Source: an uncultured Clostridia bacterium (GTDB lineage: Bacteria > Bacillota > Clostridia > Christensenellales > Borkfalkiaceae). Taken from it: a stretch of DNA of 15,586 bases. A program made the translations under genes and the position numbers. This document shows positions 8,670-15,586 of the stretch, piece after piece. The stretch spans positions 1 through 15,586 of the forward strand of contig CAKQKA010000041.1 in NCBI GenBank assembly GCA_934247855.1. The letters are read 5' to 3'. The stretch's first letter is position 1. Each line of letters begins with the position of its first letter. The notes beneath the pieces are model-generated. The model was not told the origin of the DNA, ran no database searches, and saw only the letters and a program-made list of their open reading frames with translations.

Positions 8670-11600
8670 ATGATGAAAAAAATCAGTATTGTTTTATTGT
8701 CGCTCATATGCTGTTTATCGCTGGCGGCATGCTTTATGTCCGGCGGTGAAGACAAACCCAAAGCGGAGAGTAACGTTATTCTCGTCGATAAAGAAATAAC
8801 CGTCTACGTCGGCGAAACGTACACGTTCGCACCTACGGGCGCGGAGAGTTTCAATTACTCTTCTTCAAACGAAAAAATAGCGAAAGTTACAAGCGGCGGC
8901 GTGGTTACGGGCGTAGCCGACGGTACTGCGTTTATAGACGTATCCGCGGGCGAAAAAACGGTAACATGCAAAGTCAACGTTATTAAAGCCGAAAACTATA
9001 TCCGTCTTAACACAACGGGCGTTACCGTTGCCGCGGGCGGCGACGTAACCCTTACCGCCGAGGTAATAATCAACGGCAAAGTAAAGGGCGATGAAGTTAC
9101 GTTCGCTAAAAGCGGCGCGGATATTACGCTTAAACAAAACGGCAAAAATTCTGTAACCGTTTCGGTTGCTAAAACGGGTAATTACGTTGTAACCGCAACA
9201 TGGGGCGATTTAAAGGCACAATGCGTTATAAAGGCGGTCGCCCTTAACGCAAAAACGCTTGCAAAGCCGGAAATTTCGGTTGAAAACTGCAAGACGGTTA
9301 AATGGAACGCTGTCGCAAACGCAAGCGCATATATGTACAGCGTAAACGGTGGAGAATGGGTTAAAACCACAAACACTTCGTTTGACGCCGCAAGCATAAC
9401 CGACGGATTGAAATATAACGACGAAGCGATTTTTGCCGTAAAGGCAATGTCGGGCGAGAACGATTTTAACTATATCGACGGTTTACCCGCCTCGATCGAA
9501 TTTTCGCACGAGTACGAAATCACGGTTATAGAAGAATATACTTGTGCAAAAGCAGGCAAGGTCAGCGTTAAATGTTTGGTATGCAATAAGGAATATACAG
9601 ATAACGCATTCCTAGCCGACCATAACATGATAGACGGCGCGTGCACCGTTTGCGGTTTGCAACAAACCCAAAAGGTTATTTACCGTTACGACGAAAAGAA
9701 CGATTGTTATTTCGTTGTCGGAGCAGACGCGGGTTATGACAGCGAGGATCTTTATATTCTTGCTAAATATAACGACGGCGAGCACGGCGAAAGACCTGTA
9801 AAATATATCGGTTACGGCGCGTTTGCCGCAAATAAATCGATTAAACGCGCATACTTGCCCGCAAGCATGACCGAATTTACCGATAAAGACAGCAGCTTTA
9901 ACAAAACGAAAAAGGACGGCAAAATGGTAAGCAGTCCTTTAAGAGGCACTGTTTTCGATAATTGCAGTAATCTCGAATTTGTTTCGATGCCCGGCATAAC
10001 CGTTTTGCGTGACGTTGCCGACGCTGCGTACGCACACTGGAATTTCAGGGATTGTTATAACCTTAAACAAGTCATAGTCGCAAACGGGTTCGATAACTAC
10101 GGCGCAACCTTTATGCGTTGGGTTAACACGCCCGATAACGCCGAAAATCAGACGGACATTTACGTTTTCGGCGGGAAGGTAACCAAACTTTGCAACGACA
10201 GTTATCCCATAGGTTACGACATAGGTTTCGGTAACAACACCTTGCTTACGGGCGACGTGTTCTACTATGACGAAAACTCTGCCGATTGCTATAAATGGCA
10301 TTACGCCGAGGACGGAAAAACCGTTATAAGCGGCGGCAAGCACGTTTTCAATAATAAGCACAAATGCAAAAAGTGCGGCGCGATGAACGATTTCGGTATC
10401 AACTACGGCTATTACGAGGGTAAAGATATAGACGGCGTAACCGACGTTAAAACCTATTACGTTGCCGATAACAGAACGCTCAACCAAACCGAGGTAGTTA
10501 TTTTAGACGAATATACCGACGGCGTTCACGGAACTTTGCCCGTAACGTTTGTTAAAAACGAAGCCTTCGCGGGTAATCCGTCGATAAAGCGCGTTACGCT
10601 TTCCAAAAACATAACAAGGCTCGACGGCGGCGTGTTTCTGAATTGCCCGAACCTCGAATACGTTTCGATGACGGGTATAACGAACATGCATTATACAAAC
10701 GTCAGCAATAAGATTTTTTACGGCAACGGTATAGACACGGGCAATAACTTCCTCGATTGTTACAACCTTAAAACGCTTGTCGTAAACGAAAAGTTCAATC
10801 TTTACGAAAAATCGGATGCGCAGCAGTTCTTAGGCAGGGGTAGCGGCGTAGTTCCCAAAATCGATATTTATTCAATCGGTTCGGCAGAATCAAGCGTTAT
10901 AAACGCCGCGCCTAACGGTAAGAACAACCTTTTAACGGGCGTTGTGTTCTATAAAGGCACGCTCGATACTTGCAGAAGATGGACCGAAGAGGACGGCATG
11001 ATTGAAACCTCGGCAAGAGATCACGATTTCGTAAACGGCGTTTGTTCGGTTTGCGGCGAAAAGGACGCAATGGGCGTTATATACAAATATAACGATATAA
11101 AAAATGTGTATTACGTTGCCGGTTATACCGGAACAAGTTCAATCGTCAATGTGTTCGATACCTGGAACGACGGCAAAAACGGCGAAAAAGCGGTTAAATA
11201 CGTTGAATTCGGAGCATTCAGCGAAAATAAAACCATAACAAAAGTTGTTTTTCCCGAAAGCATAGACAGCTTGGAGGGCGGCGTGTTCTTCGGTTGCAGC
11301 AACCTCGAATTTGTTTCCATGGTCGGAGTAAAGACTATGAACTGGGCAAGCATATACAATAAAAAGAACGGCGATAACAATTTCCGTAACTGCAATAAGC
11401 TGAAATATGTTGTAATCGGCACGGAGTTTTCCACCAACTGCGGACAGTTCAATACCGAACAGCTTCCCGCCGAACTTACGCTTAGTTTATATGTTGACGG
11501 CGCAAGCGGTAATGTAAATCCTGTCGGAAATAACGCGCTGTGGACGGGTAATATCTTCTATAAAGGCAATTCATCCGAGTGCGGCAAGTGGAATTATAAC

Positions 11601-12275
11601 GCCGACGGCGAAATCGTTTCCACTTCGCACATCTTTGTTAACGGCAAGTGCTCAAACTGCGGAATATACAATACCGCGGGCGTCAATTACGCGTATGACA
11701 GCGCAAACGAAGTTTACTATGTAACGGGTTGCGCGGGCAACGTTACCGAGGTAGTCGTTCTTTCCGCATACAGCGACGGAACAACCCCCGAAAAACCCGT
11801 AACTTATGTTAAAAACAGTGCTTTTGTGGATAACGCAAACATAACCAAGGTTATTTTGCCCGAAAGCGTTAAACAGCTTGACGGCGGCGTGTTCCAGAAT
11901 TGTGAAAATCTTGAATACGTTTCGATGCTCGGCGTAACCGATATGGCGTTCTTGAACCTTTCGGGAAAAGGCATTTACGCAAACGCGAGCGAGGTTATTA
12001 CCAACAACAATTTCCTTGGCTGTACTAAATTGAAACGCCTTATCGTAAACAAGAATTTCAATCTTTTCAGGGACAGTGCGGATGCGCAACAATTCGTCGG
12101 CGACGCGAAATGTATTGATTTGTACGTTATGGGTAGCGAAACCGAAAGCAATGTAAGAGTTACGGGCGGTAACGGCAATAACGGCTTGCTTTCCGGCAAA
12201 ACGTATTACTACAGCGAAACCGCAGTCGCAGGCTGCTGGCACTATGACGAAAGCGGCAATGCCGTGCTGTGGTGA
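8670..12275 (+). CDS. Large lipoprotein: BIG2, Ig-like, Fn3-like, then four His/Cys2-knuckle plus BspA-type LRR modules
   Basis: A 1201-residue protein with lipobox LAAC (Cys21). The frame is open from GTG 8658, but the ribosome site GAGG (8660-8663) overlaps that codon, so translation starts at ATG 8670 or the adjoining ATG 8673. Domain order: BIG2 (about 36-105), a second Ig-like domain (107-190), an Fn3-like domain (195-280), a Cys segment (C292, C302, C305), then four modules starting at H318, H558, H785 and H987. Each module opens with His, a short spacer and CxxCG (Cys pairs 325/328, 566/569, 792/795, 994/997), followed by a YxYxxxxxxYYV strand, BspA-type LRR strands (GAF..N.SIKRV.LP, VF.NC.NLEYVSM, NF..C..LK) and a closing NN.LL(T/S)G..(F/Y)Y segment. 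LRR_5 proteins of this kind are usually surface adhesins or ligand binders. The Cys2 knuckles may bind metal or form disulphides. The target is unknown. Confidence 0.92.
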   Translation: MMKKISIVLLSLICCLSLAACFMSGGEDKPKAESNVILVDKEITVYVGETYTFAPTGAESFNYSSSNEKIAKVTSGGVVTGVADGTAFIDVSAGEKTVTCKVNVIKAENYIRLNTTGVTVAAGGDVTLTAEVIINGKVKGDEVTFAKSGADITLKQNGKNSVTVSVAKTGNYVVTATWGDLKAQCVIKAVALNAKTLAKPEISVENCKTVKWNAVANASAYMYSVNGGEWVKTTNTSFDAASITDGLKYNDEAIFAVKAMSGENDFNYIDGLPASIEFSHEYEITVIEEYTCAKAGKVSVKCLVCNKEYTDNAFLADHNMIDGACTVCGLQQTQKVIYRYDEKNDCYFVVGADAGYDSEDLYILAKYNDGEHGERPVKYIGYGAFAANKSIKRAYLPASMTEFTDKDSSFNKTKKDGKMVSSPLRGTVFDNCSNLEFVSMPGITVLRDVADAAYAHWNFRDCYNLKQVIVANGFDNYGATFMRWVNTPDNAENQTDIYVFGGKVTKLCNDSYPIGYDIGFGNNTLLTGDVFYYDENSADCYKWHYAEDGKTVISGGKHVFNNKHKCKKCGAMNDFGINYGYYEGKDIDGVTDVKTYYVADNRTLNQTEVVILDEYTDGVHGTLPVTFVKNEAFAGNPSIKRVTLSKNITRLDGGVFLNCPNLEYVSMTGITNMHYTNVSNKIFYGNGIDTGNNFLDCYNLKTLVVNEKFNLYEKSDAQQFLGRGSGVVPKIDIYSIGSAESSVINAAPNGKNNLLTGVVFYKGTLDTCRRWTEEDGMIETSARDHDFVNGVCSVCGEKDAMGVIYKYNDIKNVYYVAGYTGTSSIVNVFDTWNDGKNGEKAVKYVEFGAFSENKTITKVVFPESIDSLEGGVFFGCSNLEFVSMVGVKTMNWASIYNKKNGDNNFRNCNKLKYVVIGTEFSTNCGQFNTEQLPAELTLSLYVDGASGNVNPVGNNALWTGNIFYKGNSSECGKWNYNADGEIVSTSHIFVNGKCSNCGIYNTAGVNYAYDSANEVYYVTGCAGNVTEVVVLSAYSDGTTPEKPVTYVKNSAFVDNANITKVILPESVKQLDGGVFQNCENLEYVSMLGVTDMAFLNLSGKGIYANASEVITNNNFLGCTKLKRLIVNKNFNLFRDSADAQQFVGDAKCIDLYVMGSETESNVRVTGGNGNNGLLSGKTYYYSETAVAGCWHYDESGNAVLW
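9621..12272 (+). repeat. Four-copy LRR_5 module array within the large lipoprotein
   Basis: Four diverged coding repeats span 9621-10340, 10341-11021, 11022-11627 and 11628-12272 (240, 227, 202 and 215 residues). All begin with a His codon that precedes a CxxCG knuckle: ACTVCG, KCKKCG, VCSVCG and KCSNCG. Shared landmarks in each copy are the Tyr-rich strand, an Asn-Asp/Ser-Asp-Gly turn near the middle strand, the F-x-x-C-x-x-L-E-(Y/F)-V-S-M strand, the NF-x-x-C-x-x-L-K strand and the closing segment NN-x-L-(L/W)-(T/S)-G. The first copy is the most divergent, with an insert near residues 403-425. The copies are old enough that no long exact DNA match was noticed among them, unlike the last copy versus the downstream gene. 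Confidence 0.88.
12207..12272 (+). repeat. 66-bp exact direct repeat, copy 1
   Basis: Bases 12207-12272 are identical, base for base, to 15496-15561. Both encode the last 22 residues of the shared C-terminal module, ending HYDESGNAVLW. Here the next codon is the stop TGA; in the other copy it is AAC then TAA. The flanking bases differ on both sides (T versus C before, T versus A after). Confidence 0.97.
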
Positions 12276-12296
12276 AGAGTTTAATATAACAAAACA

Positions 12297-12356
12297 GCTT
12301 TAAGCCGAGAGAATTTTCTGCCGCATATGCAAAGGAATTTTTTCCCGGCTGAAAGC
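12297..12356 (+). promoter_or_regulatory. Imperfect long hairpin in the gap before the last gene
   Basis: The arm GCTTTAAGCCG (12297-12307) pairs with CGGCTGAAAGC (12346-12356) with one mismatch (A12302 against G12351). After an A12308/C12345 mismatch the stem continues G12309-A12313 with T12340-C12344, including one G-T pair. The loop of about 26 bases contains the palindrome GCATATGC. No T-tract follows, so it is not a classical terminator in the operon direction; it may reduce read-through, protect an mRNA end or act in the leader of the next gene. Apart from this and the two weak elements listed separately, nothing else was seen in the 139-base gap 12276-12414. Confidence 0.6.
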
Positions 12357-12363
12357 GATTATA
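12350..12363 (+). promoter_or_regulatory. Possible catabolite-response (cre-like) site
   Basis: TGAAAGCGATTATA matches 12 of 14 positions of the CcpA consensus TGWAARCGYTWNCW; the misses are position 9 (A for Y) and position 13 (T for C). It lies 51 bases before the start codon of the last gene, a plausible place for carbon control of a glycan-use protein. It overlaps the 3' arm of the hairpin at 12297-12356, so part of the match may be a by-product of that stem. The assignment is weak. Confidence 0.25.
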
Positions 12364-12376
12364 AAAGGCTTTATGT

Positions 12377-12390
12377 TCGGCTTATGCCGA
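12377..12390 (+). promoter_or_regulatory. Short hairpin just upstream of the last gene's ribosome site
   Basis: TCGGC (12377-12381) and GCCGA (12386-12390) are exact complements around the loop TTAT. The stem ends 12 bases before the AGGGAG at 12403-12408. At only 5 bp it could be chance; if real it would sit in the leader of the last gene. Confidence 0.3.
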
Positions 12391-12414
12391 TTAAAACAAA
12401 AAAGGGAGAACAAT

Positions 12415-15400
12415 ATGAGAAAATTTGCTAAATTGTTGCTGACTACGGTGTGCATTTTATGTTTAGCCGTATTGTCGGTAGGCTGCCTCGAAGAGGTGGA
12501 CGATGACAGTTCGTCGTCCGTTACTCATGTTCACATAGCAGAGGACGATTGGCACTCGGACGGTGAATATCACTGGCAACTTTGCGCCGAATGCGGCGAA
12601 GAAATGAATAAAGGCGCACATGCGTTTTCTGCACTCAACGTGGCTGTTCAGCCTGCGAAAACCGCTTACACCGTAGGCGAAACTTTCGATAAAACCGGCA
12701 TGAAAATTGAAGGCGAATGTGTTTGCGGTAATATCGAAATAACCGATTACACGGTTGCTTATCAGACCGAGAACGCTCGGGCGTTTGCCGTAAGCGATGA
12801 TCACGTTGTCATAAGGTACGGCGAACTTTTCGTTAACGTATCTGTCACGGTAGGAAAAATCAAGCTTGAAAAACCGGTCGCAGATACGACGAAATTTATA
12901 TACAACGGCAACGAACAAACATACAATATCGCCGCAAACGAGCGTTATACGGTAAGCGGCAATACGCAAACCAACGCGGGTACTTATACGGTAACGGTTG
13001 CGCTTAAAGATAAAGCCAACGTAAGTTGGGCTGACGGTACGACCGATGATCTGACGTACACGTTTGAAATAACAAAATTCGATATCGAAAAACCTGTAGC
13101 CGATATGACGAAATTTATATATAACGGCAGCGCACAAACATACAATATCGCCGCAAACGAGCGTTATACGGTAAGCGGCAATACGCAAACCAACGCGGGT
13201 ACTTATACGGTAACGGTTGTGCTTACAGATCCCGACAACGTCAGCTGGGCAGACGGTTCGACCGACAATTTGTCGTACACGTTTGAAATATCAAAACTCG
13301 CTATCGAAAAACCTCTTGCCGATACGACGAAATTTATATACAACGGCAGCGCACAAACATACACGATTGCCGAAAGCGAGCGTTATACGGTAAGCGGCAA
13401 TACGCAAACCAACGCGGGTACTTATACGGTAACGGTTGCGCTTACAGATAAAGCCAACGTAAGTTGGGCAGACGGTTCGACCGATGATCTTTCTTATACG
13501 TTTGCAATAGCAAAAGCGGATAACGCTATAGAATGGGCTAAAGAGGGCAGTGAGTATGCCTCTCTGGACGTTACTTATCCTGCCGTTCCCGCTCCGCAGG
13601 CAACCGCAACAAACGGAACGGTTACGTTTGCTTATTCGGCGGCAAAAGAAGAAACCGTAAACGGCGAAGTCGTGCACAGTAAAGTCGGTTCTGTCGGCGA
13701 TTGGTCGACAATAGGTCCCAATGCCGGATTATATTGCTGCATAGCAACGGTTGCGGAGAGCGATAACTACAATTCGGCTACGCTTGAAAGATTTTTCCAT
13801 GTCAACAAAGCGGAAAACGCAATAGAATGGGCTAAAGACGAAAGCGGCAATTATACCACTTTGGATATCACTCACGGCGAAACCCCGAACCCGCAGGCGA
13901 CCGCAACAAGCGGAACTACGGTTACGTTCACGTTTGCAAATAAAGACGGATCAAAAACAGGCAGTTGGGCAGACGTATATGAACATCCCACGCAATATAA
14001 GTGTTTAGCAACGGTTGCGGAAAGTACAAACTATCTCGGCACTACGCGTGACAGATGGTTTACCGTTTTCAAAGCGGCAAACTCGGCAGACTGGGCTAAG
14101 AACGGAAACGATTATATCACTTTGGATACCGTTTACGGAATAGCACCCAACCCGCAAGTAACCGTTAGCGGAGGAGAAATAACTTACACCTATTACAAAG
14201 GAGTAATAGTCGACGGTAACTTTACCAGGACCGGCAATCCTTTTGCATGGAATGTTACCGATTGCGGCGCAGGACTTTATTGTTGTGTGGTGACTATTTC
14301 TGAAAGCGACGACTACAATTCGGCTATGCTTGAAAGATTTTTCACCGTTCATAAAGCCAAAAATGCCGTAGAATGGGCTAAAGACGAAAGCGGTAATTAT
14401 ATCACTTTGGATACCGTTTACGGAACGGCGCCCAACCCGCAATTCACCGTAAAGGACGGCGCTACCGCAACGTTTACCTATTACAAAGCTGAGATAGTTA
14501 ACGGCGAGTTTACAAAGATCGGCGAAGCGTTCGCATGGAATACAACAGATTGCGGCATAGGTCTTTACTGCTGCGAAGTAATCGTTGCCGAAACCGATAA
14601 CTACGAATCGGTTACAACCGACAGATTTTTCAGAGTAAACATAGCGGAAAACGCAATAACATATGTATTGAATGAACAAGGCGAACCGGTAAGCCTCGAT
14701 TTCGTATACGGCAACGGACCGATTGTAGACAAAGCCTCCGCAAAATGGGGAACGATCACATATACCTATACTTTGGTTAACAAAGATAGTAACGGCTCGC
14801 CTGTTGAACCCGGAGCCGACGCGGAATACTTGCCGTGGAGCGACGAAAGCATTTCGGGCTTATATAAGTGCAAACTTGTTTCAGAAGCAAGCGACAATTA
14901 TGCTGACGTTACCGCATACCGTTGGGCTCGCGTTCATAAAAGAGAAGCCGACGAAAACGGCGTAAAATATGCATATTACGAAAACGAGTCGATTCAGACT
15001 TATTACGTAACGGGTTACGCCGGTTCTTCAACCGAAGTAAATGTACTTGCAACGTTTAACGACGGTGCTCACGGCGAAAAAGCCGTAACTATCGTTAAGA
15101 ACGGCGCGCTCGCGGAAAATCAGCAAATCGCCAAAGTAATTCTTCCTTCAAGCATTACAAGGCTTGACGGTTCCGTTTTCTTGAATTGCAAAAATCTTCA
15201 GTATGTATCTATGCTCGGTATAACCGATATGGCGTTTTTGAATCTCGGGAAAAACGGTATTTATGCAGGTGCAAGCGAAGATGTTATAACCAACAACAAC
15301 TTCCTCGGTTGTACCAGTTTGAAGTATCTTGTTGTAAATAAAGCGTTTAATCTTTTCAAAGATAGCCCGGACGCGCAACAATTCGTCGGGGATGCGAAAT

Positions 15401-15567
15401 GTATCGACCTGTACGTTCTTGGCTTTGAAGCCGAAAGTAACGTGAGGGTTATCGGCGGTAAGGGTAACAACGGCTTACTTTCCGGTAACGTTTACTACTA
15501 CAGCGAAACCGCAGTCGCAGGCTGCTGGCACTATGACGAAAGCGGCAATGCCGTGCTGTGGAACTAA
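12415..15567 (+). CDS. Large lipoprotein with Cys2/His head, Ig-like repeats (1 + 3 + 5) and a C-terminal BspA-type LRR module
   Basis: A 1050-residue protein starting at ATG 12415, six bases after a strong AGGGAG (12403-12408). An in-frame ATG at 12373 lacks a ribosome site and would put a non-signal peptide stretch ahead of the signal sequence. The lipobox SVGC ends at Cys24. Order: a His-rich segment with HWQLCAECG (C57, C60, H68); a Big_3-like Ig domain (about 73-147) with C102 and C104; three near-identical 73-residue repeats from E152, E225 and E298 (YNG..QTY, NAGTYTVTV, SWADG); five 88-99-residue repeats from K367, K465, K553, K647 and I743 (NAxEWAK, (Y/H)G..P.PQ, GLYCC, DNY, RFF.V); and an LRR_5 module (about 843-1050) lacking the CxxCG knuckle. 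The repeats form a long stalk that presents the LRR tip away from the membrane. The tip closely matches the end of the upstream lipoprotein. The ligand is unknown. Confidence 0.93.
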   Translation: MRKFAKLLLTTVCILCLAVLSVGCLEEVDDDSSSSVTHVHIAEDDWHSDGEYHWQLCAECGEEMNKGAHAFSALNVAVQPAKTAYTVGETFDKTGMKIEGECVCGNIEITDYTVAYQTENARAFAVSDDHVVIRYGELFVNVSVTVGKIKLEKPVADTTKFIYNGNEQTYNIAANERYTVSGNTQTNAGTYTVTVALKDKANVSWADGTTDDLTYTFEITKFDIEKPVADMTKFIYNGSAQTYNIAANERYTVSGNTQTNAGTYTVTVVLTDPDNVSWADGSTDNLSYTFEISKLAIEKPLADTTKFIYNGSAQTYTIAESERYTVSGNTQTNAGTYTVTVALTDKANVSWADGSTDDLSYTFAIAKADNAIEWAKEGSEYASLDVTYPAVPAPQATATNGTVTFAYSAAKEETVNGEVVHSKVGSVGDWSTIGPNAGLYCCIATVAESDNYNSATLERFFHVNKAENAIEWAKDESGNYTTLDITHGETPNPQATATSGTTVTFTFANKDGSKTGSWADVYEHPTQYKCLATVAESTNYLGTTRDRWFTVFKAANSADWAKNGNDYITLDTVYGIAPNPQVTVSGGEITYTYYKGVIVDGNFTRTGNPFAWNVTDCGAGLYCCVVTISESDDYNSAMLERFFTVHKAKNAVEWAKDESGNYITLDTVYGTAPNPQFTVKDGATATFTYYKAEIVNGEFTKIGEAFAWNTTDCGIGLYCCEVIVAETDNYESVTTDRFFRVNIAENAITYVLNEQGEPVSLDFVYGNGPIVDKASAKWGTITYTYTLVNKDSNGSPVEPGADAEYLPWSDESISGLYKCKLVSEASDNYADVTAYRWARVHKREADENGVKYAYYENESIQTYYVTGYAGSSTEVNVLATFNDGAHGEKAVTIVKNGALAENQQIAKVILPSSITRLDGSVFLNCKNLQYVSMLGITDMAFLNLGKNGIYAGASEDVITNNNFLGCTSLKYLVVNKAFNLFKDSPDAQQFVGDAKCIDLYVLGFEAESNVRVIGGKGNNGLLSGNVYYYSETAVAGCWHYDESGNAVLWN
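12868..13512 (+). repeat. Three tandem 219-bp Ig-like repeats
   Basis: Copies start at 12868, 13087 and 13306, exactly 219 bp (73 codons) apart. Bases 12915-13000 and 13134-13219 are identical over 86 bp, and a 62-bp core is identical in all three (12939-13000, 13158-13219, 13377-13438). Each copy encodes an MBG/YDG-type bacterial Ig-like domain: a FIYNG strand, RYTVSGNTQTNAGTYTVTV, then SWADG and a closing YTF strand. Exact DNA identity, including silent positions, points to recent duplication or gene conversion. Confidence 0.95.
13513..14937 (+). repeat. Five tandem ~95-residue Ig-like repeats with a conserved cysteine
   Basis: Repeats run 13513-13806, 13807-14070, 14071-14352, 14353-14640 and 14641-14937 (98, 88, 94, 96 and 99 residues). 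Shared elements: K-A-x-N-A-x-E-W-A-K at the start, a (Y/H)-G-x-x-P-x-P-Q turn, TYTYYK-like strands, L-Y-(C/K)-C near the end, D-N-Y and R-F/W-F-x-V. The fifth is the most diverged. The form resembles the surface-stalk repeats of clostridial proteins that usually carry AGTYYV-like strands, but here that strand carries one or two cysteines. Confidence 0.85.
15496..15561 (+). repeat. 66-bp exact direct repeat, copy 2
   Basis: Identical to 12207-12272. It encodes the same 22-residue end of the LRR module, here followed by one extra Asn codon and TAA. The surrounding module sequence is also very similar but no longer exact. Confidence 0.97.
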
Positions 15568-15572
15568 AAACT

Positions 15573-15580
15573 AAAAGGAT
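15573..15580 (+). promoter_or_regulatory. Possible ribosome-binding site of a gene beginning beyond the window
   Basis: AAAAGGAT lies 5 bases after the stop of the last gene and just before the right edge. Most genes here have such a site at this distance from their start, so another co-transcribed gene may begin within a few bases outside the window. The start codon is not visible. Confidence 0.3.
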
Positions 15581-15586
15581 AAAAGC

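Noticed and set aside
12373..12414. Earlier in-frame ATG (12373) as start of the last lipoprotein.
   Set aside because: There is no ribosome site before it, it adds 14 residues ahead of a clean signal peptide, and a strong AGGGAG lies six bases before ATG 12415.
12868..13512. The 219-bp repeats as a CRISPR or mobile-element array.
   Set aside because: The repeats are a whole number of codons, stay in frame and encode a known Ig-like domain; no spacers or terminal inverted repeats are present.

Overview
The window looks like part of the genome of an uncultured, gut-type Clostridia (Bacillota) bacterium, perhaps of the Christensenellales kind; this is inferred from style, not from a marker gene. 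The grounds are moderate-to-low GC, strong purine-rich Shine-Dalgarno sites, lipoprotein signal peptides, an ABC sugar importer without its own ATPase gene, and large surface proteins built from Ig-like and BspA-type leucine-rich repeats. No RNA gene, insertion sequence, CRISPR array or phage gene was seen. All eight genes lie on the + strand, and no gap exceeds 140 bases.

Layout. (1) 1-3591: a carbohydrate ABC importer, consisting of a solute-binding protein cut by the window's left edge, a perfect 15-bp intercistronic hairpin, and two MalF/MalG-type permeases. (2) 3611-5605: a secreted protein with about five Ig-like domains and one larger beta-rich domain. (3) 5618-8035: a DUF4838-family lipoprotein, a probable glycoside-hydrolase-like enzyme. 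(4) 8028-8657: a small lipoprotein with a BIG2 and a second Ig-like domain. (5) 8670-12275: a large lipoprotein with the same two-domain front, an Fn3-like domain and four repeats that each join a His/Cys2 knuckle to BspA-type LRRs. (6) 12415-15567: a second large lipoprotein with eight or nine Ig-like repeats, ending in a module that copies the last module of its neighbour.

Genes 2 to 7 are separated by 4 to 19 bases or overlap, so they look like one transcription unit led by the binding-protein gene. The last gene sits behind a 139-base gap holding a second, imperfect hairpin. The simplest reading is a Gram-positive glycan-use locus: surface lipoproteins bind a glycan or host matrix, the DUF4838 enzyme trims it, and the importer takes up the product with a shared ATPase encoded elsewhere. 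The substrate cannot be read from the sequence.

The most notable signals are module shuffling and sequence homogenisation among the surface lipoproteins: a 66-bp exact repeat at the 3' ends of two adjacent genes, and a 219-bp tandem repeat with 62-86 bp of perfect identity between copies.
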